Shown here: positions 8,952 through 17,508 of the stretch, piece after piece
How the letters are laid out: each line of letters opens with the position of its first letter
Numbering within the stretch: the first letter of the stretch is position 1
Assembly: GCA_963800475.1 (NCBI GenBank)
Contig: CAWDAZ010000001.1
Location: 558,001-622,000 of the forward strand
Source of the DNA: Palsa-465 sp963800475
GTDB lineage: Bacteria > Actinomycetota > Thermoleophilia > Solirubrobacterales > Solirubrobacteraceae
Direction: 5' to 3'
DNA: 64,000 nucleotides
Program-made: the position numbers and the translations under genes
The notes under the pieces: model-generated
Told to the model about the DNA's origin: nothing
The model's input: the letters and a program-made list of their open reading frames with translations, nothing else
Database searches by the model: none

Positions 8952-10505
8952 GTGACTGAGAATGTTGGGACTGGGTTGACGAGGCGGGCTGTCGGCGATT
9001 TGGTCCGCGTTGGTTTCGACGGAAATCCTGACGGGCTCGCACTGATCTCGGCGGAGACTCGGTGGTCGTGGCGGCAGATCGAGCGGCTTAGCGGTTGCTT
9101 GGCACACGGGCTGCTCGGGCTCGGACTTACGCAGGGTGATCGGGTCGCCTCGCTGATGCCAAACTGCGCGGCGCTCGTCGTTCACTACCTCGCGTGTCTC
9201 AAGGCGGGGCTGGTCGCCACGCCCTTGAACTACCGCTACATGGCACCGGAGATCGATCACGCTCTCGCAGTCAGCGGGGCCCGCGCGCTGCTTTCACACG
9301 CGGAGCGGGAACCGGATCTCGAGCCGTGCAAGCTCGCGGGTCGACTGCCGTTGGGCCGGATCAGTTACGGGGCCTTGGGCGAAGCCGGCCCAGCGTTCGA
9401 GGAGCTGACCGAACGTGCACAGCCGGCCACACCGCTCCCGGTGACCTCGCCACCGTCGCCGGCCGTGATCTTCTTCACCTCTGGCAGTACCGGGCTTCCG
9501 AAGGGAGTCACTCACACGCACGAGACGCTCGGCTGGATGCTTACGACAGCGTCGGCAGGACTCGAGCTGAGCCCGGACGACCGGGTGCTCGCGGGCTCGT
9601 CCTTGTCTCACATCGGCGCCTTCTACGTCACCTTCGCCGCGTTGAGTGTCGGGGCGACGACGATCGTGGCGCACACATTCGACGGCGATGAGCTGCTGCC
9701 GCTGCTCCGCGAGGACCGCCCAACCGTGCTGTCGATGCTGCCGTCGGCACTGTTCGCTCTAACTCGTGACCACAACGCAACCCATCAGGACTTCGCATCG
9801 CTGCGACTCTGTCGCGCCGCGGGCGACAAAGTCTCCGCCGAAGAGGAGCGAGAGTTCACCGCGCTGAGCGGGATGGTGATCGACGAGGCATACGGCCTGA
9901 CCGAAACCGGACTCGTAACGATCAATCCCCCTTCCGGTCAGGTCAAGCTTGGCTCGGTCGGGCGTGCAGCCCCGGGGGTCTCTCTCTCAGTTAGAAACGA
10001 AGCTGGGGAAGAGCTGCCGACGGGCGACGAGGGGCGGCTGTGGATCAAGACCCCTGCCGCGACGGTCGGCTATTGGAACGAGCCGGACGCGACAGAGGCT
10101 GCCTTCAGTGACGGGTGGCTCGACTCGGGCGATGTGATGCGGGCCGATGACGAGGGCTACTACTACTTCTGTGGACGCAGGAAGCAGATCATCGTCCACG
10201 ACGGCTCGAACGTCTGTCCCCAGGAGGTCGAAGACGCTCTCCTCGAGCATGCCGACCTCAGGAGCGCTGGGGTGATCGGGATTCACGATCCCGTGCACGG
10301 CGAAAACGTCCGGGCCTACATCACACTCGAGAAGGGCGCCGAACGACCAAGTAGCCAAGAGCTGATCCGGTTCGCTCGGGCACGAATCGGCTACAAGGCG
10401 CCTGAAGAAATCGTCGTCCTCGACGAGATGCCCCGCACCGCCGACGGCAAAGTGGACCGCACCAGCTTGAAGCGGATGGCGGAAGCGAACCTCACTCGCC
10501 GCTGA
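8952..10505 (+). CDS. AMP-forming acyl-CoA synthetase / ligase
   Basis: This 517-residue enzyme of the ANL superfamily activates a carboxylic acid with ATP to an acyl-adenylate and passes it to CoA. The P-loop-like A3 motif FFTSGSTGLPKGVTHTH lies near residues 173-189. The A5 motif is present as DEAYGLTETG near 312. The A7/A8 hinge appears as SDGWLDSGDV near 383 and the GRRKQIIVHDG region near 405. The catalytic A10 lysine lies in PRTADGKVDR near 500. The GTG at 8952 has ACGAGGAGG upstream at good spacing. The length is typical of fatty-acid or aromatic acid CoA ligases; specificity cannot be assigned. The gene ends 37 bases before a secreted beta-propeller gene. Confidence 0.93.
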   Translation: MTENVGTGLTRRAVGDLVRVGFDGNPDGLALISAETRWSWRQIERLSGCLAHGLLGLGLTQGDRVASLMPNCAALVVHYLACLKAGLVATPLNYRYMAPEIDHALAVSGARALLSHAEREPDLEPCKLAGRLPLGRISYGALGEAGPAFEELTERAQPATPLPVTSPPSPAVIFFTSGSTGLPKGVTHTHETLGWMLTTASAGLELSPDDRVLAGSSLSHIGAFYVTFAALSVGATTIVAHTFDGDELLPLLREDRPTVLSMLPSALFALTRDHNATHQDFASLRLCRAAGDKVSAEEEREFTALSGMVIDEAYGLTETGLVTINPPSGQVKLGSVGRAAPGVSLSVRNEAGEELPTGDEGRLWIKTPAATVGYWNEPDATEAAFSDGWLDSGDVMRADDEGYYYFCGRRKQIIVHDGSNVCPQEVEDALLEHADLRSAGVIGIHDPVHGENVRAYITLEKGAERPSSQELIRFARARIGYKAPEEIVVLDEMPRTADGKVDRTSLKRMAEANLTRR

Positions 10506-10542
10506 GGCCCGGGAAGCGTGGACACCGGAGCAGGTAGCCCCA

Positions 10543-11607
10543 ATGAAAGACGCAACAAGCCGGCCTTCGTCGCACCGTTCGCGCCCGAAAGAGCGGTCGG
10601 CGCCGCGAGGTCGGGATGGACCGCTGGGCCAGGCTCCGCGCCTCTGCGATGCTATTCGGGTGCGCGGGACCGAGGGACATCGGCGTGGTCGGAGCCGCGC
10701 AAAGTTCGTGCTCGTTGCGTGGACGGCTGCAATGCTCGGGTTACCTGCGGCGCTCGCGATCGGCGCCCGCAGCGTCCCGGCCCGCGCCGATCTCGGCCGG
10801 GCCGACGGGTCCTGTCGCCAGTGGCACGCCCACCCACTCCTCAGCGCTCAGGGCTGGCTCGAGGACCTGGAGTTCGACGGACACGGCGGAATAAGCATCT
10901 CCGCCTTGGCCAAGGACCGAATCCTCCGGCTCTCACGGCACGGTCGCCTATCGACCCTGGTCGCGGGGGTGTTCGCCCCCGGCGGCGAGCGGCGCATCGG
11001 GCACAACCTGTACTTCACGACCGGGGACACGATCCCAGTGACCTCGAATGGCACCATCGACCGCCTGGACCTTCAAACCGGCAAGCACTACACATGGGCC
11101 CGCGGCCTGACGATGCCCAATGCCCTCGTCTTCCTGCGTAATGGCGACGCGGTCGTGAGTCGCGACATCGGGGTGGGGACAGGGCTCACGCGCATCCCGG
11201 CCAAGAGCCGCCGCCCCGATATCGAGTGGGCGCGGATCGATGACACGAACGGCCTGGCCGTCGACCCGTCGGGCCGCTGGCTATACACCGACCGCACATT
11301 CAGCAGCGACGGTGAGGTGGATCGCGTGTTGATCGCAAACCCGCGACGGATCGGAGTCGTGGCCCGGCTAGGCGCCGGCGTTGCGCCGGACGACATGACG
11401 GTCGACCAGCGCGGGATCCTGTACATCGCCGGCTTCGGCAGCGGGAAGATCTATCGGCTCGACCCCACGACCCACCGCTTCTGCGCCATCGCCACCGGTC
11501 TCGCGCAACCCACCTCAGTGCGCCTCGGCGGGGTCGGCTGGCACCCCGATGATCTCTACGTCACGGACGCTGCCGGTCATCTCTCAGAGCTGAGACCGCC
11601 ACGCTGA
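10543..11607 (+). CDS. Exported SMP-30/NHL-type beta-propeller protein
   Basis: The first ~55 residues are basic and poor in structure. A hydrophobic segment, VLVAWTAAMLGLPAALAIGA, near residues 57-76 looks like a signal peptide, so a GTG near 10708 is the more likely true start. The mature part has repeating propeller blades, each with a 'G-x-(L/V)-x-(V/I)-(S/A)' strand and a DP-x-x-R-x-x turn, for example NGLAVDPSGRWLYTDRTF and MTVDQRGILYIAGFGSGK. This is the layout of SMP-30/gluconolactonase-like and NHL proteins. Acidic residues typical of the metal site are only partly visible, so the enzymatic activity is uncertain. It lies downstream of the acyl-CoA synthetase and may be in one transcript. 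Confidence 0.75.
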   Translation: MKDATSRPSSHRSRPKERSAPRGRDGPLGQAPRLCDAIRVRGTEGHRRGRSRAKFVLVAWTAAMLGLPAALAIGARSVPARADLGRADGSCRQWHAHPLLSAQGWLEDLEFDGHGGISISALAKDRILRLSRHGRLSTLVAGVFAPGGERRIGHNLYFTTGDTIPVTSNGTIDRLDLQTGKHYTWARGLTMPNALVFLRNGDAVVSRDIGVGTGLTRIPAKSRRPDIEWARIDDTNGLAVDPSGRWLYTDRTFSSDGEVDRVLIANPRRIGVVARLGAGVAPDDMTVDQRGILYIAGFGSGKIYRLDPTTHRFCAIATGLAQPTSVRLGGVGWHPDDLYVTDAAGHLSELRPPR

Positions 11608-11671
11608 CGCTGAGCTGGGGACTCATCAGGGAAGGGCGCGCCAGCATATTTCTCGCACGTAGAAGGCTCAC

Positions 11672-12793
11672 CTAGGCCGTTGGGCAATGCCGTCGTGGCG
11701 TTGCGTAGCCGAGCGGAACGCAGAGTGTCGTGCGGATCGGTGCGCGTCCGCTCGTTGCAGTGAAGCGGACAACGAGCCCATTGAACGCATGGGCCGAGAC
11801 CGCGACTTGAAGGGTGTCGCCCGCCGTCAGCCGCAGCTTCGCGCCCCCGATCGTCCGGCGGATGTTCAACATCTTCGCGCGCGGCCGAAACGTCCGCGCG
11901 CTAAACGGACAGCTCTGCCCCCTGCAACTCATACGAACGATTGCGCCCGTTGGCAATCCCCGGACGCCGAGAGACGTGACCTGGGTCCGTTTACCCCTGA
12001 CCAACCAATGGGCGAGGATCCGCGCGTGGTTGGGCAGCGCGAGCTCGTTCAGACCCCAGGGTGGATTCGCGTTTACGACGCGACCGGGCCGGCAGGACGC
12101 GACGAAGCTCGCGAACCGCGTCCCGTGATCGTGGGCGGTGATCGTGTACGTGCCGGCCGTCACGTTGGTCCAGACGACGCCCCCGTCCTTCGAGGAGGTC
12201 GTCTGAGCCGGGTCGGGCACGACGTTCTCGTTGAAGTACACGGGCTTGGGAAGAGCGGGGGCCGCGGTGGCGGTTGCGCCAGCGACGCCGTGCGCACCGT
12301 ACGCGATGAATTGCGCGAAGCTCAAATCGCGCACGTTCCTGGTGCTGAACGTTGAGACGATCGCGCACGCAACGAGGTTGCCCTGCGAATCGACCGGCAC
12401 CTTCAGCAGCGCCACGAGCCCGCGATAAACCCCTTCGGTCGGGGTCTGGAAGTTGACGTTGACGAGGTCCTCGCCGTTAGTCGTAAACGTCTGCAGGTAG
12501 ATCGTGTGATAGCCCGGATCCACGATGTACGGCGTGACCGTGGCGTGATCGGGCACCTCGAGGTCATAGCGTCCATCCCGCTGAACGGTCGCCCGGAGCT
12601 TCGGAAATTCGGCGACGCGGATCGTGGCTCCGCTCAGCAACGTGCGCACGTTGTTGAACTCGTAGGCGGTGCCGCGTAGATGAACCGTACCCGCGCGAAC
12701 TCGAGCGCCAACGATCCCGGAACTGGACACCAGCACGCCTACAACAACAAGCGAGCCGACGCGGACCGCGAAGCGAAGCAAGTTCGATGTCAT
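11672..12793 (-). CDS. Secreted protein with carboxypeptidase-regulatory-like N-terminus and actinobacterial C-terminal module
   Basis: This is a 373-residue exported protein. The N-terminus has a signal peptide (residues 1-35, with the hydrophobic core VGSLVVVGVLVSSSGIVGA). Residues 38-120 resemble a transthyretin/CarboxypepD_reg-like beta-sandwich with GTAYEFN, GATIRVAEFP and RDGRYDLEVPDHATVTPYI. Residues ~170-230 carry GVVWTNVTAGTYTITAHDHG. The last ~100 residues form a module common in Solirubrobacterales, with the marker pattern R-M-S-C-R-G-x-x-C-P-F followed by a basic loop and 'L-x-x-G-D-x-L-x-V'. The paired cysteines suggest a disulfide outside the cell. It probably has an adhesive or wall role; no enzyme motif is visible. 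It is convergent with the propeller gene. Confidence 0.7.
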   Translation of the reverse strand: MTSNLLRFAVRVGSLVVVGVLVSSSGIVGARVRAGTVHLRGTAYEFNNVRTLLSGATIRVAEFPKLRATVQRDGRYDLEVPDHATVTPYIVDPGYHTIYLQTFTTNGEDLVNVNFQTPTEGVYRGLVALLKVPVDSQGNLVACAIVSTFSTRNVRDLSFAQFIAYGAHGVAGATATAAPALPKPVYFNENVVPDPAQTTSSKDGGVVWTNVTAGTYTITAHDHGTRFASFVASCRPGRVVNANPPWGLNELALPNHARILAHWLVRGKRTQVTSLGVRGLPTGAIVRMSCRGQSCPFSARTFRPRAKMLNIRRTIGGAKLRLTAGDTLQVAVSAHAFNGLVVRFTATSGRAPIRTTLCVPLGYATPRRHCPTA

Positions 12794-13049
12794 CGCCCAG
12801 GCACGCTAGCCACCCACGCCCGGCGGTCATCCGCATCCACCCACATCTCACGCACGGGCAAACTACGGCCCGGCTCGCGGTCGCGCAGGCGTGGGGGCGT
12901 CGCGGTCGGACGACACCTCTACGGCCGGTGACACTGGCGCGCAAGCTGCGGCGATCGTCTCACCAGTCTCGGGAAGGCTGCCGCGCACCACGGCGTCTTT
13001 GGAGCTAGCGCGGGATGAGCCGCAAAGACGTAAGACAGGAGTGTCAACG

Positions 13050-13613
13050 GTGCGTTCGTTCAAGAAATTCCTCTTTCCCACGGCCGTGATTGCCTCGCTG
13101 CTGCTGAGCGCGTGTGGCGGGAGTTCCCACACGACGAGCAGCGCCGCCTCGGCTCCGAGCAACTCCGCCTCCTCGCCAAGCAGCACTGGTTCCTCGGGTG
13201 CATTGGTGAAAACCGGCTCGGTATCGAAAGTGAGCGGGGCAGTCCTTGTGAACGCGCAGGGACTGACCCTGTATCGCCTTAGCGGCGAGCACGCTGGCAA
13301 GTTCATCTGCACGAGTGCCGGGTGCCTTCAGGTCTGGCATCCCCTGACCGTTTCAGCAGCGAGCAAGCCGACGGGGAGCGTCGGGTCGCTGGGCGTGGTC
13401 AAGCGCCCCGACGGCACGACGCAGGTGACCTACAGGGGCATGCCGCTGTACACCTTCGCTCAGGACACTTCCCCCGGGCAGGCCAACGGCCAGGGAATCA
13501 AGGATGTCGGCACCTGGAACGCCGTCACCGCAGGAGCGACGAGTAGCACGAGCGGCCCATCCTCGTCTAGTTCCACGGCGTCATCCTCGAGCGGCGGCAG
13601 CTACTCGTACTGA
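13050..13613 (+). CDS. Lipoprotein with two 'secreted repeat' (Y-x-[FWY]-x-x-D-like) domains, COG4315 type
   Basis: The GTG at 13050 has AGGAG eight bases upstream; longer in-frame starts give a poor N-terminus. The 187-residue product has a lipoprotein signal ending in the lipobox LLLSACGG, a Ser/Ala linker, then two related beta units. The first contains GLTLYRLSGEHAGKFICTSAGCLQVWHPL and the second GMPLYTFAQDTSPGQANGQG ending GTWNAV. These match the COG4315 'secreted repeat' family, whose members sit on the outer face of the cytoplasmic membrane and have unknown function, possibly in electron transfer or redox sensing. The C-terminus is a low-complexity Ser/Gly tail. A second lipoprotein gene follows 32 bases downstream, so the two may be co-expressed. 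Confidence 0.85.
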   Translation: MRSFKKFLFPTAVIASLLLSACGGSSHTTSSAASAPSNSASSPSSTGSSGALVKTGSVSKVSGAVLVNAQGLTLYRLSGEHAGKFICTSAGCLQVWHPLTVSAASKPTGSVGSLGVVKRPDGTTQVTYRGMPLYTFAQDTSPGQANGQGIKDVGTWNAVTAGATSSTSGPSSSSSTASSSSGGSYSY

Positions 13614-13645
13614 GTCGCCGCCGCTCGCCCAACAACGATCGCGAA

Positions 13646-14125
13646 ATGGCTGGACGTGATTGGGCGTGTCGCGGCACCGCCGTCGCAGCGCTCGGGTGCG
13701 CTGCCGCGCTCAGTGCAGGATGTGGTACGGCTGGGTTAGCGGTTCGCGCGCCGCGGCTCCTGTACCTGGCGATTGCAGAAGCCGGGAACCGTCGTCTTGA
13801 AGCCGACTTCGACCCGCTGGAGAGGCGCGACCGCAACCGGCTCACACAGGCCGATGCCGATCTGCGGGACGCCGCGGCCACCGAGCGTTTGTTTGACCGC
13901 CGCCTGCTGCGAATCGCGTTCCCCTCCCGCACCGAGCGGGTTGCCCGCCGGCTGTATCGGGTCAACGAAGCGCGGGCGCGGCTCACAGCCGCCGCGGCAG
14001 GGTCCAAGTCGCTGCACGAGCTCGATGCCTACGAGCAGAGGTTGGCTGCCGCCAACGCCGCTGTCGAGGGGGCGGTCAGGCCGATCCGCCGCCTGCTCGG
14101 TCTGCCACCCCCGCCGGCGAGCTGA
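13646..14125 (+). CDS. Small helical lipoprotein, unknown function
   Basis: This is a 159-residue protein with a signal segment (GTAVAALGCAAALSAGC) whose cysteine is preceded by L-S-A-G, an acceptable but not canonical lipobox. The rest is nearly all helical and charged: a DRNRLTQADADLRDAAATERLF stretch, then RRLYRVNEARARL, and a C-terminal helix ending in LGLPPPPAS. The alternating Ala/Arg/Glu pattern suggests a coiled-coil or helical bundle. It directly follows the COG4315 lipoprotein gene. I recall similar 'AEAGNRRLEADFDPLE' proteins in Solirubrobacterales but no named function. Confidence 0.7.
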   Translation: MAGRDWACRGTAVAALGCAAALSAGCGTAGLAVRAPRLLYLAIAEAGNRRLEADFDPLERRDRNRLTQADADLRDAAATERLFDRRLLRIAFPSRTERVARRLYRVNEARARLTAAAAGSKSLHELDAYEQRLAAANAAVEGAVRPIRRLLGLPPPPAS

Positions 14126-14325
14126 GCAGCACGGACTCGAAGACGTGGGGGCGGCTACGTGTCGCAGCGTCAAGCAGCCACAAGCGGCCGATCGGCCCGG
14201 GCTCCCGGCCCGGCCCAGCATCCGATCCTCGCACGAGCACCATTTGATCCGGCGGGGCTGGTCTCGCATTCCGCAGGAGCGAGCGTCGCGATCGTCCTCG
14301 GGCCAGGCGACATCCAGCCTTCCGG

Positions 14326-14913
14326 CTAAAGCTTTGGCAGGATTGCCGCGGCGAGTTCCTTCTCATCGCCCAGCGAAGGCGGAGCGCCGGCGGGGCTCAC
14401 AGCGATACGCACGTAGTAATCGCCTTTGAGGACGCTCAGCGAGGCGAAACCGTCGTAATAGGCTTGATCGCCGTAGCCGGCGACCGGCTGAGCATGGACC
14501 TTCGACCTGTAATCCTCATACCAGGTGGAGGCGTGGGGGCCCCGAACGACAACCACGCGCACCGAGTCTGGCTGAGCCACATTCGGGTTGCGCGGAGTGG
14601 GCGCCGATGGTCCGTAGAAGACGCAGGCGATGCCCCCTTCGACGGTCGCGTTACCAAGAACCCCTGGGGAAACTGCCTGCCCGATGGCGCTGGCCGCCTC
14701 AGCTCGCGTGACCACGGAGCAGGAGTCGAAGTTGCCGCTCGCCTTGACGGTCCCTGGGGACGTCGCCGACAAGCTGGCCGTCGATGACGCGGCCGACGAG
14801 CTGGTGGCCGATGGCGTGCTCGACGAGTTGGACGAGGAAGAGCCACACGCCGCAAGCAGGATCGCTGCGCAGACGGTCAATACGAGCCCTGGAGCAGTCG
14901 TGCGCGGTCCCAT
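14326..14913 (-). CDS. Lipoprotein with a Ser-rich linker (DUF3558-like)
   Basis: The open frame extends further upstream, but the ATG at 14913 precedes a clear lipoprotein signal (LVLTVCAAILLAACGSS), so I choose it; the product is 195 residues. A 40-residue Ser/Thr/Ala linker follows. The folded part begins with CSVVTRAEAASAIGQAV and contains GGIACVFYG, the paired cysteines and 'V-T-x-A-E-A' pattern seen in DUF3558-like actinobacterial lipoproteins. The C-terminal section, with VAGYGDQAYYDG and SVLKGDYYVRIAVSP, matches the same group. The product is membrane-anchored on the outer face and its role is unknown. It diverges from the Nudix gene across about 210 bases. Confidence 0.75.
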   Translation of the reverse strand: MGPRTTAPGLVLTVCAAILLAACGSSSSNSSSTPSATSSSAASSTASLSATSPGTVKASGNFDSCSVVTRAEAASAIGQAVSPGVLGNATVEGGIACVFYGPSAPTPRNPNVAQPDSVRVVVVRGPHASTWYEDYRSKVHAQPVAGYGDQAYYDGFASLSVLKGDYYVRIAVSPAGAPPSLGDEKELAAAILPKL

Positions 14914-15123
14914 TTCAAACCCTGATTGAACCTCCAGCCGTTCTCTCTGCCGAAGCATACTTCCGCCAAGCGCCCGATCAGACGCAGGCACGCGCGGCGG
15001 CGTCGGTGACACGTTTTCGCACCACCGATGCGAGCGAGAGCCCGAGCAAACGGTCCAGCAAGCACCCGCGCGACGATCGAGGCCGCCTTCCGTTCGCGTC
15101 TGAGCACGACGGAGTCCGAGGAG

Positions 15124-15894
15124 ATGCCGGTCGACCCGTGTGGCAGATTTGCTCCGGACTTGACTGTGATCCCGTTCGATGAGCATCTTCGCGGTCGGAT
15201 CCGCGTGAACCTCGAGGCGCATCAGCGCCTTGTCCAGCCGCTTGAAGGTCGCCGCCACGCCGCGGTGGCGATCGTGCTGATCGATAGCCACGCCGTGCGT
15301 GATGACGGCGATCCGGTCGTGGCGGTTGATATGTCGATCGTGCCGGGAGACCCTCGCGACCTCCAGGGCCGCCCGCTCGACGGGCGGATGATCGGAGTTG
15401 CCGGCGGTGGCGCGTTCCTGTTGTGCCGGCGAGCGGCAAAGCTTCGCCGACACGCCGGGCAGTGGGCGCTCCCGGGGGGAAGGCTCGATGCGGGCGAGAC
15501 GCCGGTAGAGGCCGCTGTACGCGAGGTGCGTGAGGAACTCGGGCTCAACCTAGGGAGCGACGATGTCCTTGGCTGGCTTGACGACTACCCCACTCGCTCC
15601 GGATTCGTGATTACTCCCGTGGTGCTCTGGGGCCCTGCAGACCCAGTCATCGTCCCAGCTCCGGACGAGGTGCTGGCGGTCTACCGAATCGGGCTCCAAG
15701 CGCTGCTGGATTCGGAACCACGCTTCCTCACCATCCCCGAGAGCGACCAGCCGATCCTTCAGCTTCCGCTGGGCAACGACCTCATCCACGCACCGACCGC
15801 TGCGGTTCTCTACCAGTTCAGACAGGTCGCGCTTCGTGGTCAAGCCGACGAGCGTGTGCATCACATCGGGGAGCCGGTGTTCGCCTGGCGCTGA
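15124..15894 (+). CDS. Nudix hydrolase (CoA-diphosphatase-like)
   Basis: This enzyme cleaves a nucleoside diphosphate linked to another moiety. The Nudix box is complete: GRLDAGETPVEAAVREVREE, then LGL, matching G-x5-E-x7-R-E-U-x-E-E-x-G-U, with LRRHAGQWALPGG just before it. That L-R-x-H-x-G-Q block is characteristic of the NudL/CoA-pyrophosphatase branch. Here an extended loop (about residues 45-90) precedes the box and the protein ends in PVFAWR. The start is uncertain: ATG 15028 gives 288 residues, and ATG 15124 gives 256 with GGAG nine bases upstream. The ohr-like gene follows on the same strand after about 60 bases. Confidence 0.85.
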   Translation: MPVDPCGRFAPDLTVIPFDEHLRGRIRVNLEAHQRLVQPLEGRRHAAVAIVLIDSHAVRDDGDPVVAVDMSIVPGDPRDLQGRPLDGRMIGVAGGGAFLLCRRAAKLRRHAGQWALPGGRLDAGETPVEAAVREVREELGLNLGSDDVLGWLDDYPTRSGFVITPVVLWGPADPVIVPAPDEVLAVYRIGLQALLDSEPRFLTIPESDQPILQLPLGNDLIHAPTAAVLYQFRQVALRGQADERVHHIGEPVFAWR

Positions 15895-15955
15895 CCCGGG
15901 CGCCGTTACGCTGAGGAGGCGACCCGTGCTTTCGATTCGATGCGAGGAGCTCCGA

Positions 15956-16387
15956 ATGGCGAAGACGATCTACACGGCGGAGGCCACCGTCACAGGTGGC
16001 CGGACGCACGGCCACGGCGTCACCAGCGACGGTGTCCTCGACGTCCAGCTGCGCCCTCCGGTCGGCTCTGACGAGGTGGGCACAAACCCTGAGCAGCTGT
16101 TCGCGGTGGGCTACGCAGCCTGCTTCGAAGGGGCGCTGGCGGCGGTCGGCCGCCGCGAGCGGGTAGACCTGGGGGATGTGTCGATCGAATCCAAGGTCAG
16201 CCTGATCAGCGCCGAGGAACGCGGCTTCAACGTCGCCGTCACCCTCGATGTGACGCTCCCGGACCTCGGCGACGCCGAGCGGGCGAAGTCGATCGTCGCC
16301 GCGGCCCACAAGGTCTGCCCATACTCCAACGCGACTCGTGGCAATGTCGAAGTAACGCTCACCGCCAACGGCGAGGCGGTCGAGTAG
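15956..16387 (+). CDS. ohr: Organic hydroperoxide resistance protein (OsmC/Ohr family)
   Basis: This is a 143-residue Ohr-type peroxidase that reduces organic hydroperoxides using two reactive cysteines. Both cysteines are present: the peroxidatic one in GYAACFEGAL (near residue 59) and the resolving one in KVCPYSNATRGNVEV (near 125). The opening IYTAEATVTGGRTHG and the DVQLRPP strand are standard for Ohr. The ATG at 15956 has GAGGAG seven bases upstream. Ohr genes often sit beside an OhrR regulator, but none is visible here. The gene is followed, on the other strand, by the frameshifted hydrolase. Length and motifs leave little doubt. Confidence 0.95.
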   Translation: MAKTIYTAEATVTGGRTHGHGVTSDGVLDVQLRPPVGSDEVGTNPEQLFAVGYAACFEGALAAVGRRERVDLGDVSIESKVSLISAEERGFNVAVTLDVTLPDLGDAERAKSIVAAAHKVCPYSNATRGNVEVTLTANGEAVE

Positions 16388-16420
16388 CGAGCCGCGTCGG
16401 CATGTGCCGCTGCACCGGGC

Positions 16421-17397
16421 TCAGCTGCTCAGGCCGGCCAAGTTGGGCAGGTTGCCGTCGTTCCACATCCGTGCGCGCGCCGCGGGAAGGTGCTTGAGGT
16501 AGCGATCGAGGAAGGCAAGCGTGACCCGCTCCACGATCCCCAACTGCGGTTGCTCGTCGGTGTACGGGCCCAGATGCGGCGCGCCCCACAGCGAGAGCAG
16601 GAATTTCGGCTTCCGGGCCAGGTTGAAGTACGTGTAGGTGGAGGACGGCGTATTGACGGTGTCTCCCGTACCTTGGACTGCCAGCAGCGGCGGACAGGGT
16701 TCCGGGAAGTCGTAGCCGTCCAAGCCGGGGATGGTGGAACCGGACAGGATCATCGCGGCCTTCCCCCGGCGGTCGAAGTAGTGGGTGTTGTAGGCCGCGG
16801 CCAGGGCGGTCGACCCACCGTCGGATTGGCCCGTGACCGCGACCTCGCGCGGCGTGATGAGCTCGGACAAGATTCCGTGCGCGCGGGCGTTGCCGGCGAG
16901 GATCCGAGTGATCACGAAGCTCATGTCGGTCGGCTGGTTGATGAGATCTGACTCGTTCGGACCGCCGGGTGCGGCGGCGTTGGTCGAGGGGAAGATCGGC
17001 GCGGCCACCACGTAGCCGGCGTGGACCCAGGCCCGGAGCATGGGCGCGTACGGGGTGGGGGTGATCTTGAATCCGTGGGCGAACACGATCAGCGGAAACG
17101 GCCCCGCTGACGTGGCCGGCGTGGCGGCCAGCCGATCGCTCCGCCAGGTGCCCACGGCCGGGTAACGGATGATCGTGGTAAGCGAGCGGGGGACCGATCG
17201 CCCATTCGGCAGGGTCAGGTGGCGTCGTCGGTCGGTGTACGTGACGACGATCTCTCCGACCGCTGTCGGCCGTGCGAACGGGTGAAACCGATCCCGCGGC
17301 TGCCGGGCGCAGCCCCCGCCAGGCTGGCGGCACCGATCCCAGCGATCGAGATGAAGAACGCGGCGGCGCACACCCCGAGCCTCCTCTTCGTCCTCAT
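16421..17397 (-). pseudogene. Exported alpha/beta hydrolase (chlorophyllase/PET-hydrolase-like), one-base frameshift
   Basis: A signal peptide starts at ATG 17397 (MRTKRRLGVCAAAFFISIAG) and runs in one frame to about 17283. The rest of the protein lies one frame over, beginning FARPTAVGEIVVTYTD and ending at 16421. Adding one C to the CCC run (GGG on the plus strand, 17280-17282) joins them smoothly. The hydrolase part has FPLIVFAHGF, the nucleophile elbow VTGQSDGG (Ser in G-x-S-x-G, here with D after S) and a late histidine in WGAPHLGPY; the acid is probably in the GTGDTVN loop. This is the dienelactone/chlorophyllase-like branch of secreted esterases. Either the gene is a recent pseudogene or the base call is wrong. 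Confidence 0.8.
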
Positions 17398-17466
17398 CTC
17401 GAGGCGAGGCTACCGCGGACGGGCCGACGCCGGACCGTGTCCCGAACCCTGTCCCAAGATGCATAT

Positions 17467-17508
17467 TTCCCAAGCCGAAGCCCGCGGGTTCGAGCCCCGT
17501 CGTCCGCT
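17467..17508 (+). other. 3' half of a tRNA-Gly(CCC): possible attachment-site scar
   Basis: Reading 5' to 3', the stretch fits the tRNA 3' half with exact spacing. It shows anticodon loop TTCCCAA (anticodon CCC), a 5-base stem strand GCCGA, a 5-base variable region, T-stem GCGGG with its partner CCCGT around the loop TTCGAGC, acceptor strand CGTCCGC and a discriminator T. There is no matching 5' half: no D-arm or 5' anticodon strand lies upstream, although a GCGGACG that could pair with the acceptor strand occurs at 17415-17421, too far away. Integrating elements that use tyrosine recombinases commonly leave such a duplicate of the tRNA 3' end. An intact copy is not in this window. Confidence 0.6.

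Noticed and set aside
17415..17508. A full tRNA with acceptor strands GCGGACG (17415) and CGTCCGC (17501).
   Set aside because: The distance between them is about 20 bases too long, and no D-arm or 5' anticodon strand fits. Only the 3' half is supported.
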